From Zipacnadum sp036504235 (GTDB lineage Bacteria; Armatimonadota; Zipacnadia; Zipacnadales; Zipacnadaceae), in NCBI GenBank assembly GCA_036504235.1, contig DASXVN010000039.1, positions 1-64,000 on the forward strand: a stretch of 64,000 bases of DNA, read 5' to 3'. Numbering within the stretch: the first letter of the stretch is position 1; the number at the start of each line of letters is the position of its first letter. The position numbers and the translations under genes are program-made. Of this stretch, positions 34,949-42,163 are shown one piece after another. The notes under the pieces are model-generated. The model did no database searches, was not told the origin of the DNA, and saw only the letters and a list, made by a program, of their open reading frames with translations.

Positions 34949-34978
34949 TAAAGGCGGGAGTGCGGCAGGCCGTTTCCG

Positions 34979-35010
34979 CGTAGGGGCGGCGGCGGTTACA
35001 CCCGCCGCCC
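34979..35010. repeat. CGTAGGGGCG-led palindrome
   Basis: Starts with the CGTAGGGGCG shared by repeat D and contains GGGCGGCGG (34984-34992) facing CCGCCGCCC (35002-35010). Confidence 0.65.
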
Positions 35011-35044
35011 GGTTGTTGCCTCCAAGCCTCTGTCGCCTGGCGGG

Positions 35045-35108
35045 CCTCACCCCCGGCCCCTCTCCGTGGCACTCGCCGACGAGTGCCCGCAGGAGAGGGG
35101 GGAACGGC
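35045..35108. repeat. Palindromic intergenic repeat B, copy 2
   Basis: The same CCTCACCCCCGGCCCCTCTC lead and GGAGAGGGG return arm as copy 1 (16689-16735), but the loop carries an additional hairpin GGCACTCG/CGAGTGCC. It also ends in GAACGGC. Confidence 0.8.
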
Positions 35109-35114
35109 ATCAGC

Positions 35115-35140
35115 ACACCGGCGAGACGCCGGTGCCACTG
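35115..35140. repeat. Repeat C, copy 1
   Basis: A 26-base unit with the palindrome ACCGGCG-AGA-CGCCGGT followed by GCCACTG. It is identical to 37014-37039. Confidence 0.85.
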
Positions 35141-35244
35141 CGAGGAAAGGCGGCAGGCCTTGTGACCGCCCCCGGCAGCCGTTATACTAGGCGGCAGCAA
35201 TACAGCCGCTGTCCATCGTTAGTAGGGCGTGGCTGTTGCCGTTC

Positions 35245-35318
35245 TGTAGGGCGGGGGCTCGTACCCCGCCGGACTAACGTTTGCCTAGCGACGGCGGGGT
35301 ACAAGCCCCCGCCTTACA
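35245..35318. repeat. Palindromic intergenic repeat A, complete copy
   Basis: Twenty-seven-base arms (35245-35271 and 35292-35318) pair with two G-U or mismatched positions around a 20-base loop (GACTAACGTTTGCCTAGCGA). The loop is conserved in the truncated copy at the window start, where one base differs. It lies 52 bases upstream of acpS. Confidence 0.9.
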
Positions 35319-35369
35319 GTGGGAAACGGCCCGCCCGGCGCGGCTCGCCGCCCGATTTGAGGAGTCCGC

Positions 35370-35771
35370 ATGATTATCGGTATCGGCACAGACTTGGTCG
35401 TCATTTCCCGGGTGGAGGCGCTGATTGAGCGCCACGGCGACCGCTACCTCAACCGCATTTTCACCGCGCGGGAACGGGCCGAGTGCCTGAGCCGCAAGCG
35501 GTCGGCGGAGGCCTTCGCTCTGCGCTGGGCGGCTAAAGAATCCGTCATGAAGGCCCTGGGCACTGGCTACCGGCGCGGGGTTATCTTCCAGGATATCGAG
35601 CTGTTCCACCACGCCTCCGGCAAGCCGGACTTGCGCTTTTCCGGCCCCACCGCCGACCTGGCGCGGAGCTTGGGCGTCACCTCATCTTATGTTACCCTCA
35701 CCCACGACGGCGATTTCGGCCTGGCCGTCGTGGTGCTGGAAGGAGAACCTCCCCCCGTCGAGACGCCATGA
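35370..35771 (+). CDS. acpS: Holo-[acyl-carrier-protein] synthase
   Basis: A 133-residue phosphopantetheinyl transferase that activates acyl carrier protein using coenzyme A. The N-terminal GIGTDLVVISRVE contains the magnesium Asp; the second motif FALRWAAKESVMKALG carries the catalytic Glu/Lys; the C-terminus has VTLTHDGDFGLAVVV. GAGGAG precedes the ATG. It overlaps the LPS-export permease gene by four bases. Confidence 0.93.
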   Translation: MIIGIGTDLVVISRVEALIERHGDRYLNRIFTARERAECLSRKRSAEAFALRWAAKESVMKALGTGYRRGVIFQDIELFHHASGKPDLRFSGPTADLARSLGVTSSYVTLTHDGDFGLAVVVLEGEPPPVETP

Positions 35772-36841
35772 AAATCCTCGACCGCTACCTGCTGCGGCGG
35801 ATGGTGACGCCCTTCCTGCTGGGAGTGCTGGTCTTCCTGGTGGTGCTGCTGGGCGATGAGGCCCGCCGCCTGGGGTCGGCCGTCACCGGCATGCGGGTGC
35901 CGCTGGAACTGATCCTGCGCTACCTCTTCTATGCGGCGCCTGGCGCGCTGGTCTGGTCCCTGCCGGTCGGCTGCCTGCTGGGAGTGGCGATGACCGCGAC
36001 CCTCTGCACCCGCAGCGGCGGGACCACGGCTATGCGCGTGGCGGGCGCCAGTTTCCCCCGCGTGGCTGCCGCCTACGTGGGCCTGGGGATCGGCGCGAGC
36101 GTGCTGGCCTTCGTGCTCAACGAGGCGGTGGTGCCCAGCGCCTCGCAGCGGCAACGCGACATGTTCGTGCTGATGACCCAAACCCAGCCGGTCGTCCACG
36201 AAGCCTACGACCAGTACTTCCGCGACGAGCAGGGCCGCATCTTCTACGTGGGGCACATGGACGCCGAGAATAACCTTTTGGAGCGCGTGATGATGTGGCA
36301 GTTGGACGCGCAGGGGCGGGTGCGCCAGATCGACTGCGCCCGGCGGGCGGTGCTGCGCGGCAGCGTCTGGGCGTTGCAGTCCGGCTCCAGCGTCAACCTC
36401 GACGAACAGGGCGCTCCAGCGGGGACCACGAGCTACGCGGAGAAGCCGATCGTGCTCGCCCAGGCCCTGCAGAACTACTACGCCGACAAGCGCACGCCCT
36501 TGGAAATGAGCGCGACCGAGCTGGTGGAGCTGGCCGGGACCCTGGAGCAGACCGGGCAGGACAGCCACCGGCTGCGGGTGCATCTAGCCTTCAAGTACTC
36601 GCTGCCCTTGGCCTGTCTGGTCCTGGTGCTGCTGGCCGCCCCCCTGGCCGACAAGTACGCCCACCTGGGCACGTTCGCCGGCCTGGTGATCGCCATCGCG
36701 CTGGTCTTTCTGTACAACGGCGTGCGCTCCTGGGGCCTGGCGCTGGGGCTCGCGGGAGTGCTGCCCCCGTGGATAGCCGGCTGGACGCAGAATGTGATCT
36801 TCGGCGTCCTGGGCGCGGTCATGCTCTGGCGGCGGAGGTAG
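35768..36841 (+). CDS. LptF/LptG-family LPS export permease
   Basis: A 357-residue membrane protein of the YjgP/YjgQ family, half of the inner-membrane LptB2FG transporter moving lipopolysaccharide to the outer membrane. Three N-terminal helices (RMVTPFLLGVLVFLVVLL first), a periplasmic jellyroll (about residues 125-240) and three C-terminal helices (LPLACLVLVLLAAPLADKY, then FAGLVIAIALVFLYNGV) are visible. LptF and LptG cannot be separated here, and no second member lies nearby. The start overlaps acpS (ATGA). Confidence 0.88.
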   Translation: MKILDRYLLRRMVTPFLLGVLVFLVVLLGDEARRLGSAVTGMRVPLELILRYLFYAAPGALVWSLPVGCLLGVAMTATLCTRSGGTTAMRVAGASFPRVAAAYVGLGIGASVLAFVLNEAVVPSASQRQRDMFVLMTQTQPVVHEAYDQYFRDEQGRIFYVGHMDAENNLLERVMMWQLDAQGRVRQIDCARRAVLRGSVWALQSGSSVNLDEQGAPAGTTSYAEKPIVLAQALQNYYADKRTPLEMSATELVELAGTLEQTGQDSHRLRVHLAFKYSLPLACLVLVLLAAPLADKYAHLGTFAGLVIAIALVFLYNGVRSWGLALGLAGVLPPWIAGWTQNVIFGVLGAVMLWRRR

Positions 36842-36885
36842 GGGAGAGAGGCGTTGTAGGTCGGGGGCAACCGCTGCCTTCTCTC

Positions 36886-36978
36886 GTAGGGGCGGAGCTT
36901 GCTCCGCCCGCGCATGGCGCTAACTTAGTGGTCAACGCGGGCGGAGATTCGGCGCAGACGCCGAACTTCCGCCCCTAC
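36886..36978. repeat. Nested palindromic element containing reverse repeat D
   Basis: Outer arms 36886-36896 and 36968-36978 (11 bp) enclose the hairpin GGAGC-TT-GCTCC, an 11-bp stem (36902-36912 with 36936-36946) and the hairpin TTCGGCG-CAGA-CGCCGAA. The right part (36936-36978) is repeat D of 16761-16802 in reverse orientation. Confidence 0.85.
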
Positions 36979-37013
36979 AACGGCATACGGCAACGGCCAA
37001 GAGGCTAACGGCT

Positions 37014-37039
37014 ACACCGGCGAGACGCCGGTGCCACTG
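37014..37039. repeat. Repeat C, copy 2
   Basis: Identical over 26 bases to 35115-35140; it ends 20 bases before the purA -35 box. Confidence 0.85.
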
Positions 37040-37058
37040 ACGGCGGAAACGGCACAAT

Positions 37059-37087
37059 TTGACACCGGCCCTCCCTTGTGCTATTCT
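37059..37087 (+). promoter_or_regulatory. Promoter for purA
   Basis: TTGACA (37059-37064), 17 bases, then TATTCT (37082-37087) preceded by TGC. The start point should fall near 37094, giving a leader of about 75 bases. Confidence 0.85.
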
Positions 37088-37109
37088 CTGTCGGGTCTGA
37101 AAACGAAGG

Positions 37110-37145
37110 TACGGCCCCGGGCCCCCGTAGTGGGCCCCTTTTTTT
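37110..37145 (+). terminator. Terminator-like hairpin in the purA leader
   Basis: GGGCCC (37119-37124) and GGGCCC (37132-37137) can pair and are followed by C and seven Ts, just ahead of the purA ribosome site. An alternative TACGG/CCGTA pairing would trap the first arm. This looks like an attenuator; no known riboswitch class is recognised. Confidence 0.55.
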
Positions 37146-37167
37146 GTCTGGAAGGAGACACGCAGTC

Positions 37168-38445
37168 ATGTCCACGGTCGTGGTGGTAGGCGCCCAGTGG
37201 GGAGACGAAGGTAAAGGCAAGATCACCGATCTGCTCTCGCAAGAGGCCGATGTGGTCGTGCGCTATCAGGGTGGCAATAATGCCGGGCACACGGTAGTCG
37301 TGGACGGCGAGGAGTTCAAGCTGCATCTGATTCCTTCGGGCATCCTGAATCCCGACTGCCAGTGTCTGATGGGCGACGGCACGGTCGTCGACCCGGCGTG
37401 CTTGCTCGCGGAGGTCGTGGGCCTGCAGGCGCGCGGCCTTTCCTGCGCCAACCTCAAGATCGGCTACAACGCCAGCGTGATTATGCCCTATCATAAGGTG
37501 CTGGACGGCATCGAGGAAGAGGGCCGGGGCGCCGCCAGCATCGGCACCACTCGGCGCGGCATTGGTCCGGTCTATACTGATAAGGTCGCCCGCATGCCCG
37601 TTCCGGTGCGTTTCCGCGACCTGTGTGACGAGAAGCGGCTGCGCGAGTTGATCGCCGGCCAGTTGGCGGTAAAGAACCGCCTTCTGTCCGCGGTCTACGA
37701 TGCTCCGGCGATGGATCCTGAGGCCGTTTTCGCCGAGGTCTGGGAGCCGGCGCAGCAGGTGTCGCACTTTGCCGCCGACATTCGCCTGCTCGTGCAGCAG
37801 GCGGTCAAGGCGGGGCGGCGCGTCATCTTTGAGGGCGCGCAGGGGACCTTCCTGGACCTGGATTATGGCACGTTCCCGTACGTCACTTCCTCGCATCCCG
37901 TGGCGGGCGGAGCCTGCCTGGGCACCGGCGTGGGACCGACCGCAATGAATGACGTGCTGATCATCGCCAAGGCCTACACCACGCGCGTCGGCGCCGGCGT
38001 CTTCCCGACGGAGTGCTTGGACCAGTACGGCGAGACGCTGCGCGACCGGGGCGCCGAGTATGGCACCACCACCGGTCGCCCGCGCCGCTGCGGCTGGCTG
38101 GACGGTGTGATTCTGCACACCTCCGCGATGCTCAACAGCGCCACGGCGATGGCCGTGACCAAGCTGGACGTGCTGGACGGTTTCGAGACGCTGCAGGTCT
38201 GCACCGGCTACCGCCTGGACGGGGAGCTGCTGGACACGGTTCCCTCGTGGCCCGAGGACGTGGAGCGCGCCGTGCCGGTCTACGAGGAAATGCCCGGCTG
38301 GCAGCAGTCGATCTGCGAGGCGCGCCGCTGGGAGGACCTCCCGGTGCAGGCGCGGGCCTACCTGGACCGGATGTCCGAGTTGGCCGGGGTTCCTATCACG
38401 ATTGTCTCGGTGGGGCACGGGCGACACCAGACGATTCTGCGGTAA
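37168..38445 (+). CDS. purA: Adenylosuccinate synthetase
   Basis: A 425-residue enzyme joining aspartate to IMP with GTP, the first step towards AMP. The ATG at 37168 has GGAAGGAG upstream; the earlier in-frame start is inside the leader. Motifs: GAQWGDEGKGK (GTP loop) at the start, GGNNAGHTV, GTTRRGIGP, FEGAQGTFLDLDYGT and TTTGRPRRCGW. The sequence is full length. With guaB at 12.3 kb, both branches from IMP are in the window but they are not co-transcribed. Confidence 0.97.
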   Translation: MSTVVVVGAQWGDEGKGKITDLLSQEADVVVRYQGGNNAGHTVVVDGEEFKLHLIPSGILNPDCQCLMGDGTVVDPACLLAEVVGLQARGLSCANLKIGYNASVIMPYHKVLDGIEEEGRGAASIGTTRRGIGPVYTDKVARMPVPVRFRDLCDEKRLRELIAGQLAVKNRLLSAVYDAPAMDPEAVFAEVWEPAQQVSHFAADIRLLVQQAVKAGRRVIFEGAQGTFLDLDYGTFPYVTSSHPVAGGACLGTGVGPTAMNDVLIIAKAYTTRVGAGVFPTECLDQYGETLRDRGAEYGTTTGRPRRCGWLDGVILHTSAMLNSATAMAVTKLDVLDGFETLQVCTGYRLDGELLDTVPSWPEDVERAVPVYEEMPGWQQSICEARRWEDLPVQARAYLDRMSELAGVPITIVSVGHGRHQTILR

Positions 38446-38475
38446 GCTCCGTCCCGCGCGGGCCGTGCGTTTCGG

Positions 38476-38504
38476 TTGACAAAGAAGGGCGGATTCGGTA
38501 GTAT
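38476..38504 (+). promoter_or_regulatory. Promoter for the second tRNA cluster
   Basis: TTGACA (38476-38481), 17 bases, TAGTAT (38499-38504). It lies about 115 bases before tRNA-Lys, implying a long leader. Confidence 0.75.
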
Positions 38505-38620
38505 ATGTCCCTGTCCGGCGCCGCCCGGATGGGATTCGAATAGGCCCGGTTGGCCCGCGGAGCGAGGGTCGGGACCGCGTGGCGCTGGGACTGAGCCCGA
38601 CGCAAGGTGCTCACTGGAAC

Positions 38621-38697
38621 GAGCCGTTAGCTCAGCCGGCTAGAGCATCGGACTTTTAATCCGAGGGTCGTGGGTTCGAGTCCCACACGGCTCACCA
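38621..38697 (+). tRNA. tRNA-Lys (TTT)
   Basis: Acceptor GAGCCGT pairs with ACGGCTC; anticodon loop CTTTTAA; encoded CCA. Confidence 0.97.
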
Positions 38698-38709
38698 GCC
38701 GCTTTTGGC

Positions 38710-38784
38710 GGCCCTATAGTCTAGTGGTTAGGACTCCGCCCTTTCAAGGCGGCAGCACGGGTTCGAGTCCCGTTGGGGCTACCA
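38710..38784 (+). tRNA. tRNA-Glu (TTC)
   Basis: Acceptor GGCCCTA pairs with TGGGGCT (two wobble pairs); anticodon stem CCGCC with loop CTTTCAA; encoded CCA. Confidence 0.96.
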
Positions 38785-38845
38785 TCTTTTTAGGCCCGTT
38801 CGGCGGAGACGGTCCGCTGAACGTTTCTGGGGGCCTTTGTTGGCG

Positions 38846-38922
38846 GGGCGGGTAGCTCAGTTGGTTAGAGCGCATGCTTTACACGCATGATGTCACAGGT
38901 TCGAATCCTGTTCCGCCCACCA
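38846..38922 (+). tRNA. tRNA-Val (TAC)
   Basis: Acceptor GGGCGGG pairs with TCCGCCC; anticodon stem CATGC with loop TTTACAC; encoded CCA. Confidence 0.96.
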
Positions 38923-39047
38923 GTGATGAGGCAGGCCCAACGGCATGCTCAAGGGCAAACGGCAAGGCCCTCGAGTCGCCGTTTCTGTTGTCGTTGTGCT
39001 TGTCCTTCAGCCGCTGTTGTGCCTGTCGTTAAGCCTGCCGTTAGCGT

Positions 39048-39123
39048 GGCCAGGTAGCTCAGTTGGTAGAGCACGGGACTGAAAATCCCGGTGTCGACAG
39101 TTCAATTCTGTCCCTGGCCACCA
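39048..39123 (+). tRNA. tRNA-Phe (GAA)
   Basis: Acceptor GGCCAGG pairs with CCTGGCC; anticodon loop CTGAAAA; encoded CCA. Confidence 0.97.
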
Positions 39124-39172
39124 AACTCTTTCCGCTGAACCGACCTATCCGTACCCGTGGTCACTGCACCGA

Positions 39173-39248
39173 GCCGGCGTAGCTCAATTGGCAGAGCAGC
39201 TGAATCGTAATCAGCAGGTTATCGGTTCGATTCCGGTCGCCGGCTCCA
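39173..39248 (+). tRNA. tRNA-Thr (CGT)
   Basis: Acceptor GCCGGCG pairs with CGCCGGC; anticodon stem GCTGA with loop ATCGTAA; discriminator T and encoded CCA. Confidence 0.96.
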
Positions 39249-39318
39249 GTTTTTCGTCTCCCCCGACTGGCTCGCGCTCGCGAGCTTCCTGCAAGGCCGC
39301 TTCCGCTGGAGGGTGAGC

Positions 39319-40227
39319 ATGTCGATTAGCCCCGACCGAGCAAGCAGCCCCGGCGCACCGGCCCTCACGCGCGCCGTCGTTCCGGCCGCCGGGCTGGGCA
39401 CGCGCCTGCTTCCCCTGACCCGCGCTCAGCCCAAGGAAATGCTCCCGGTGGGCATGAAACCGGTGCTCCAGTGGGTCATCGAGGAGCTGGCCGGCGCGGG
39501 GCTGCGCCAGGTGCTGGTCGTGACCGCGCCCGGCAAGGACTCCCTCCAACACCACTTTGCGCCCGAAGACACCCCTGCGGCGCCCAGCCCGCACCTGTAC
39601 TACACGCTCCAGGCGGCTCCGCGAGGACTGGGGGACGCCGTGCTCTGCGGGGCGGATTTTGTGGGCGTGGAGGACTTTGTGGTGGCGCTCGGCGACTGCG
39701 CGATCATCGGCGGCGAGGGCCCGACGCTGCTCCAGCGGCTGGTCGCCACGCACCGTGAGCAGGAAGCCGCCGCGACCTTTGCGGTGCAGCGCGTGAGTCC
39801 CGAGCATACGCGGCGCTACGGCATGGCGGCGGTGGCACCCGGTGAGGGCGGCGCTTTCCAGGTCTCGGCGCTGCTGGAAAAGCCAGGGCCGGAGCGGGCG
39901 CCCAGCCCCTGGGCGGTCTGCGCGCGCTACGTCTTCTGCCCCCGCATTTTCCCGCTGCTGCGCGAGTTGCCGGCGGGGGTAGGCGGCGAGATCCAGCTCA
40001 CAGATGCCATAGCGGCGCTGATTTCGGAGGGGCTGCCGGTCCGCGCGGTGCCCCTGACGGAGAAGGAAATTCGTCTGGACGTAGGGAACCAGGCAGCATA
40101 CGCGCGGGCGTTTGTGCGCGGGATGCTGGCCGACAACGCGGCCAGCGACGAATTTGCCGCGTACCTGGCGTCTGTGCTCGACTTTCGCGCGGGACGCCGG
40201 GCACAGGACCCAGACCGACTCGACTGA
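39319..40227 (+). CDS. galU: UTP-glucose-1-phosphate uridylyltransferase
   Basis: A 302-residue nucleotidyltransferase making UDP-glucose for glycan synthesis. The N-terminal signature VVPAAGLGTRLLPLTRAQPK and KEMLPV is that of GalU, followed by APRGLGDAVLCG, the metal-binding VALGDC where relatives have a D-D pair, LLEKPGP and GGEIQLTDAI. The ATG at 39319 has GGAGGG five bases upstream. The protein is close to usual length. A glucose-1-phosphate thymidylyltransferase is a less likely alternative. Confidence 0.88.
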   Translation: MSISPDRASSPGAPALTRAVVPAAGLGTRLLPLTRAQPKEMLPVGMKPVLQWVIEELAGAGLRQVLVVTAPGKDSLQHHFAPEDTPAAPSPHLYYTLQAAPRGLGDAVLCGADFVGVEDFVVALGDCAIIGGEGPTLLQRLVATHREQEAAATFAVQRVSPEHTRRYGMAAVAPGEGGAFQVSALLEKPGPERAPSPWAVCARYVFCPRIFPLLRELPAGVGGEIQLTDAIAALISEGLPVRAVPLTEKEIRLDVGNQAAYARAFVRGMLADNAASDEFAAYLASVLDFRAGRRAQDPDRLD

Positions 40228-40261
40228 GCTATTCACAGATCTGCAGGGAGGGACGAAGAGC

Positions 40262-41176
40262 GTGAGAGAAGTCAGCAGCCTAATCAATGCCGAAGTCATC
40301 TCCAGCAAAGAAGGTAAGCGCCTGGGCGTCATCAGCCAGGTGGCGTTTGATCTCTCGGCGGGCCGGCTCCTGGGCGTAATCCTGGGCCGCGGCGCCGCTG
40401 AGAAGGGCGTGCGGGCCGAGGATATCAAGACCTGGGGTCCCGACGTGGTCATGGTCGAGCATGCGGAGGCCGCCTCGCGGCTTTCGGAAATGCCTGAACT
40501 GATGGCGGCGCGCCGCGATCCGACTCTGCCTCCGCCGCAGATCATCACCGAGGCCGGCCAGCGCTTGGGCCGCCTGGGTCGCGTGTTTCTCGATTCCGCG
40601 GCGCTCAAGATCGTGCGTTTTGAGATCAGCGGTGGCGCCTGGCGCGATCTGACCGAGGGCGTGCTGATTATGCCGGTCGTCAGTGGCATCATTCACGGCC
40701 CGGACACCATTATCGTGCCGACTCGCGCCGTGAGTCGCGCCTCCGAGAGTTCCAGCCTGCGGTCCTCCGTGGAGAAGGCCGCGGAGAGCGTGCGCGAGGG
40801 CGCCGTCGAGGGCGCCAAGCGTCTCGGCGAGGCTCTGGAAACCGGATCGGAGAGCCTCCGGGGGAGCGCCGTCGATCGGGCGAAACGCCTCGGCGAAGCC
40901 CTGGAGACGGGCACCGAGAGCCTCCGGGAGGGCGCGGTCGAAGGCGCCAAGCGCCTGGGCGAGGCCTTGGAGACCGGCACGGAAAGCCTCAAGAAGACGC
41001 TGAACGCTCCGCTGATCATCTCGGACGCGGCGGCCCCGATGGAGCCGGCCGAGCCGCAGGTCATTGAGGTGGAAGTGGCAGTGGAAGAGCCCGTGAAGAA
41101 GCCGGCCAAGGCGAGCAAGCCCAAGGCTACCACAGCCAAGCCCGCCGCAAAGAAGACACCTAAAGCCGAGAGCTAG
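40262..41176 (+). CDS. PRC-barrel protein with tandem 22-residue repeats
   Basis: Taken as 304 residues from a GTG at 40262, with GGGAGGG upstream. Two PRC-barrel-like domains come first (about residues 1-80 with NAEVISSKEGKRLGVISQV, and 85-160 with TEAGQRLGRLGRVFLDS). Three tandem copies of a 22-residue unit (x-REGAVEGAKRLGEALETG-x-ES) then span about residues 180-245. The tail is Lys/Ala/Pro-rich, resembling histone H1 or stalk-like tails (KKPAKASKPKAT). No signal peptide is visible, so it is probably cytosolic. PRC barrels bind partners in RNA processing and photosynthesis; the role here is unknown. Confidence 0.72.
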   Translation: MREVSSLINAEVISSKEGKRLGVISQVAFDLSAGRLLGVILGRGAAEKGVRAEDIKTWGPDVVMVEHAEAASRLSEMPELMAARRDPTLPPPQIITEAGQRLGRLGRVFLDSAALKIVRFEISGGAWRDLTEGVLIMPVVSGIIHGPDTIIVPTRAVSRASESSSLRSSVEKAAESVREGAVEGAKRLGEALETGSESLRGSAVDRAKRLGEALETGTESLREGAVEGAKRLGEALETGTESLKKTLNAPLIISDAAAPMEPAEPQVIEVEVAVEEPVKKPAKASKPKATTAKPAAKKTPKAES

Positions 41177-41192
41177 CCTCTCGGGTCCTCAT

Positions 41193-42119
41193 ATGAATGC
41201 AGTTTTGGCTGAGGTAACTGAGCGTCTGCGCCAGCGGACGGATCTTGCGCTGCTCCCCGATGAGCCGCTGGCCGCGCATACCTCCTTCGGAATCGGTGGC
41301 CCGGCCGATCTGATGGTCCTTCCGCAGACCGCGGAGAGCCTGGCGGGCGCGCTGGCGGATCTCAGGCAGGTGGGGCTCTCCCCTCATTTTCTGGGGCTGG
41401 GCACCAACGTCCTGGTCAGCGACGCCGGAGTGCGTGGGGTGGTCATCAAGACCGCGGGCGGACTGCTGGGCCTGTCGGTAGCGGACAGTCTCATCACCGC
41501 GGCAGCGGGGGAGAGCCTGGCCGCCGTCTGCCATCTGGCCGCCGACGCCGGTCTCTCTGGGCTGGAGTTTTCCGCCGGTATTCCCGGCACGGTGGGCGGG
41601 GCGCTGATCATGAACGCCGGCGCTCACGGAGGGGATATTTCCTCGCGCGTGGAGTGGGTCGAAATCGCCACTCCGGCCGGAGAATTGCAGCGGATAGCGG
41701 CGGCGGAGGCGGTGTTCGGCTACCGCGAGAGTTCGTTCAACCTCCCCGGTCAGGCCGTCACGCGGGTGGGCCTGCGCCTGGCGCCGAGCACCCCGGAAAC
41801 CGTCCGCGAGCAGGTGTGCGAGCTGCTCCAGCGGCGTTGCGCCAAGCAGCCGATTTCCTGCCGCAGCGCGGGCTCGATTTTCAAGCGCCCGCCCGGCGAC
41901 TACGCGGGACGCCTGATTCAGGCGGTGCGCGGCAACGGGCTGCAGGTCGGTGACGCCGCGGTATCCGACAAGCACGCTAACTTCATCGTCAACCTCGGGC
42001 ACGCCCGCGCCCAGGACGTTCTCGAGTTGATCCAGACTATTCGCGCTCGGGTTCACGAACAGTTCGGCGTGGACCTGGAGCCCGAGATCCGCCTGCTGGG
42101 CGAGCCGCCCTCCACTTGA
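41193..42119 (+). CDS. murB: UDP-N-acetylenolpyruvoylglucosamine reductase
   Basis: A 308-residue FAD enzyme that reduces the enolpyruvyl group to form UDP-MurNAc for peptidoglycan. The FAD fold shows HTSFGIGGPADLMV, SAGIPGTVGGALIMNAGAHG and VFGYRESSF. The active-site serine lies in SAGSIFKRP and the C-terminal Glu in DLEPEIRLLGE, indicating the short type II form. No strong ribosome site is evident; a small hairpin (CCGAGAG/CTCTCGG) sits across the previous stop. Confidence 0.95.
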   Translation: MNAVLAEVTERLRQRTDLALLPDEPLAAHTSFGIGGPADLMVLPQTAESLAGALADLRQVGLSPHFLGLGTNVLVSDAGVRGVVIKTAGGLLGLSVADSLITAAAGESLAAVCHLAADAGLSGLEFSAGIPGTVGGALIMNAGAHGGDISSRVEWVEIATPAGELQRIAAAEAVFGYRESSFNLPGQAVTRVGLRLAPSTPETVREQVCELLQRRCAKQPISCRSAGSIFKRPPGDYAGRLIQAVRGNGLQVGDAAVSDKHANFIVNLGHARAQDVLELIQTIRARVHEQFGVDLEPEIRLLGEPPST

Positions 42120-42163
42120 ACCAGCGCCGCGCGCTGGCGAATCCCCCCCGGCGAGGTTACGCC

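Noticed and set aside
35045..37039. CRISPR array as an explanation for the repeats
   Set aside because: Copies are few, irregularly spaced, of several families, and there are no uniform spacers or cas genes.
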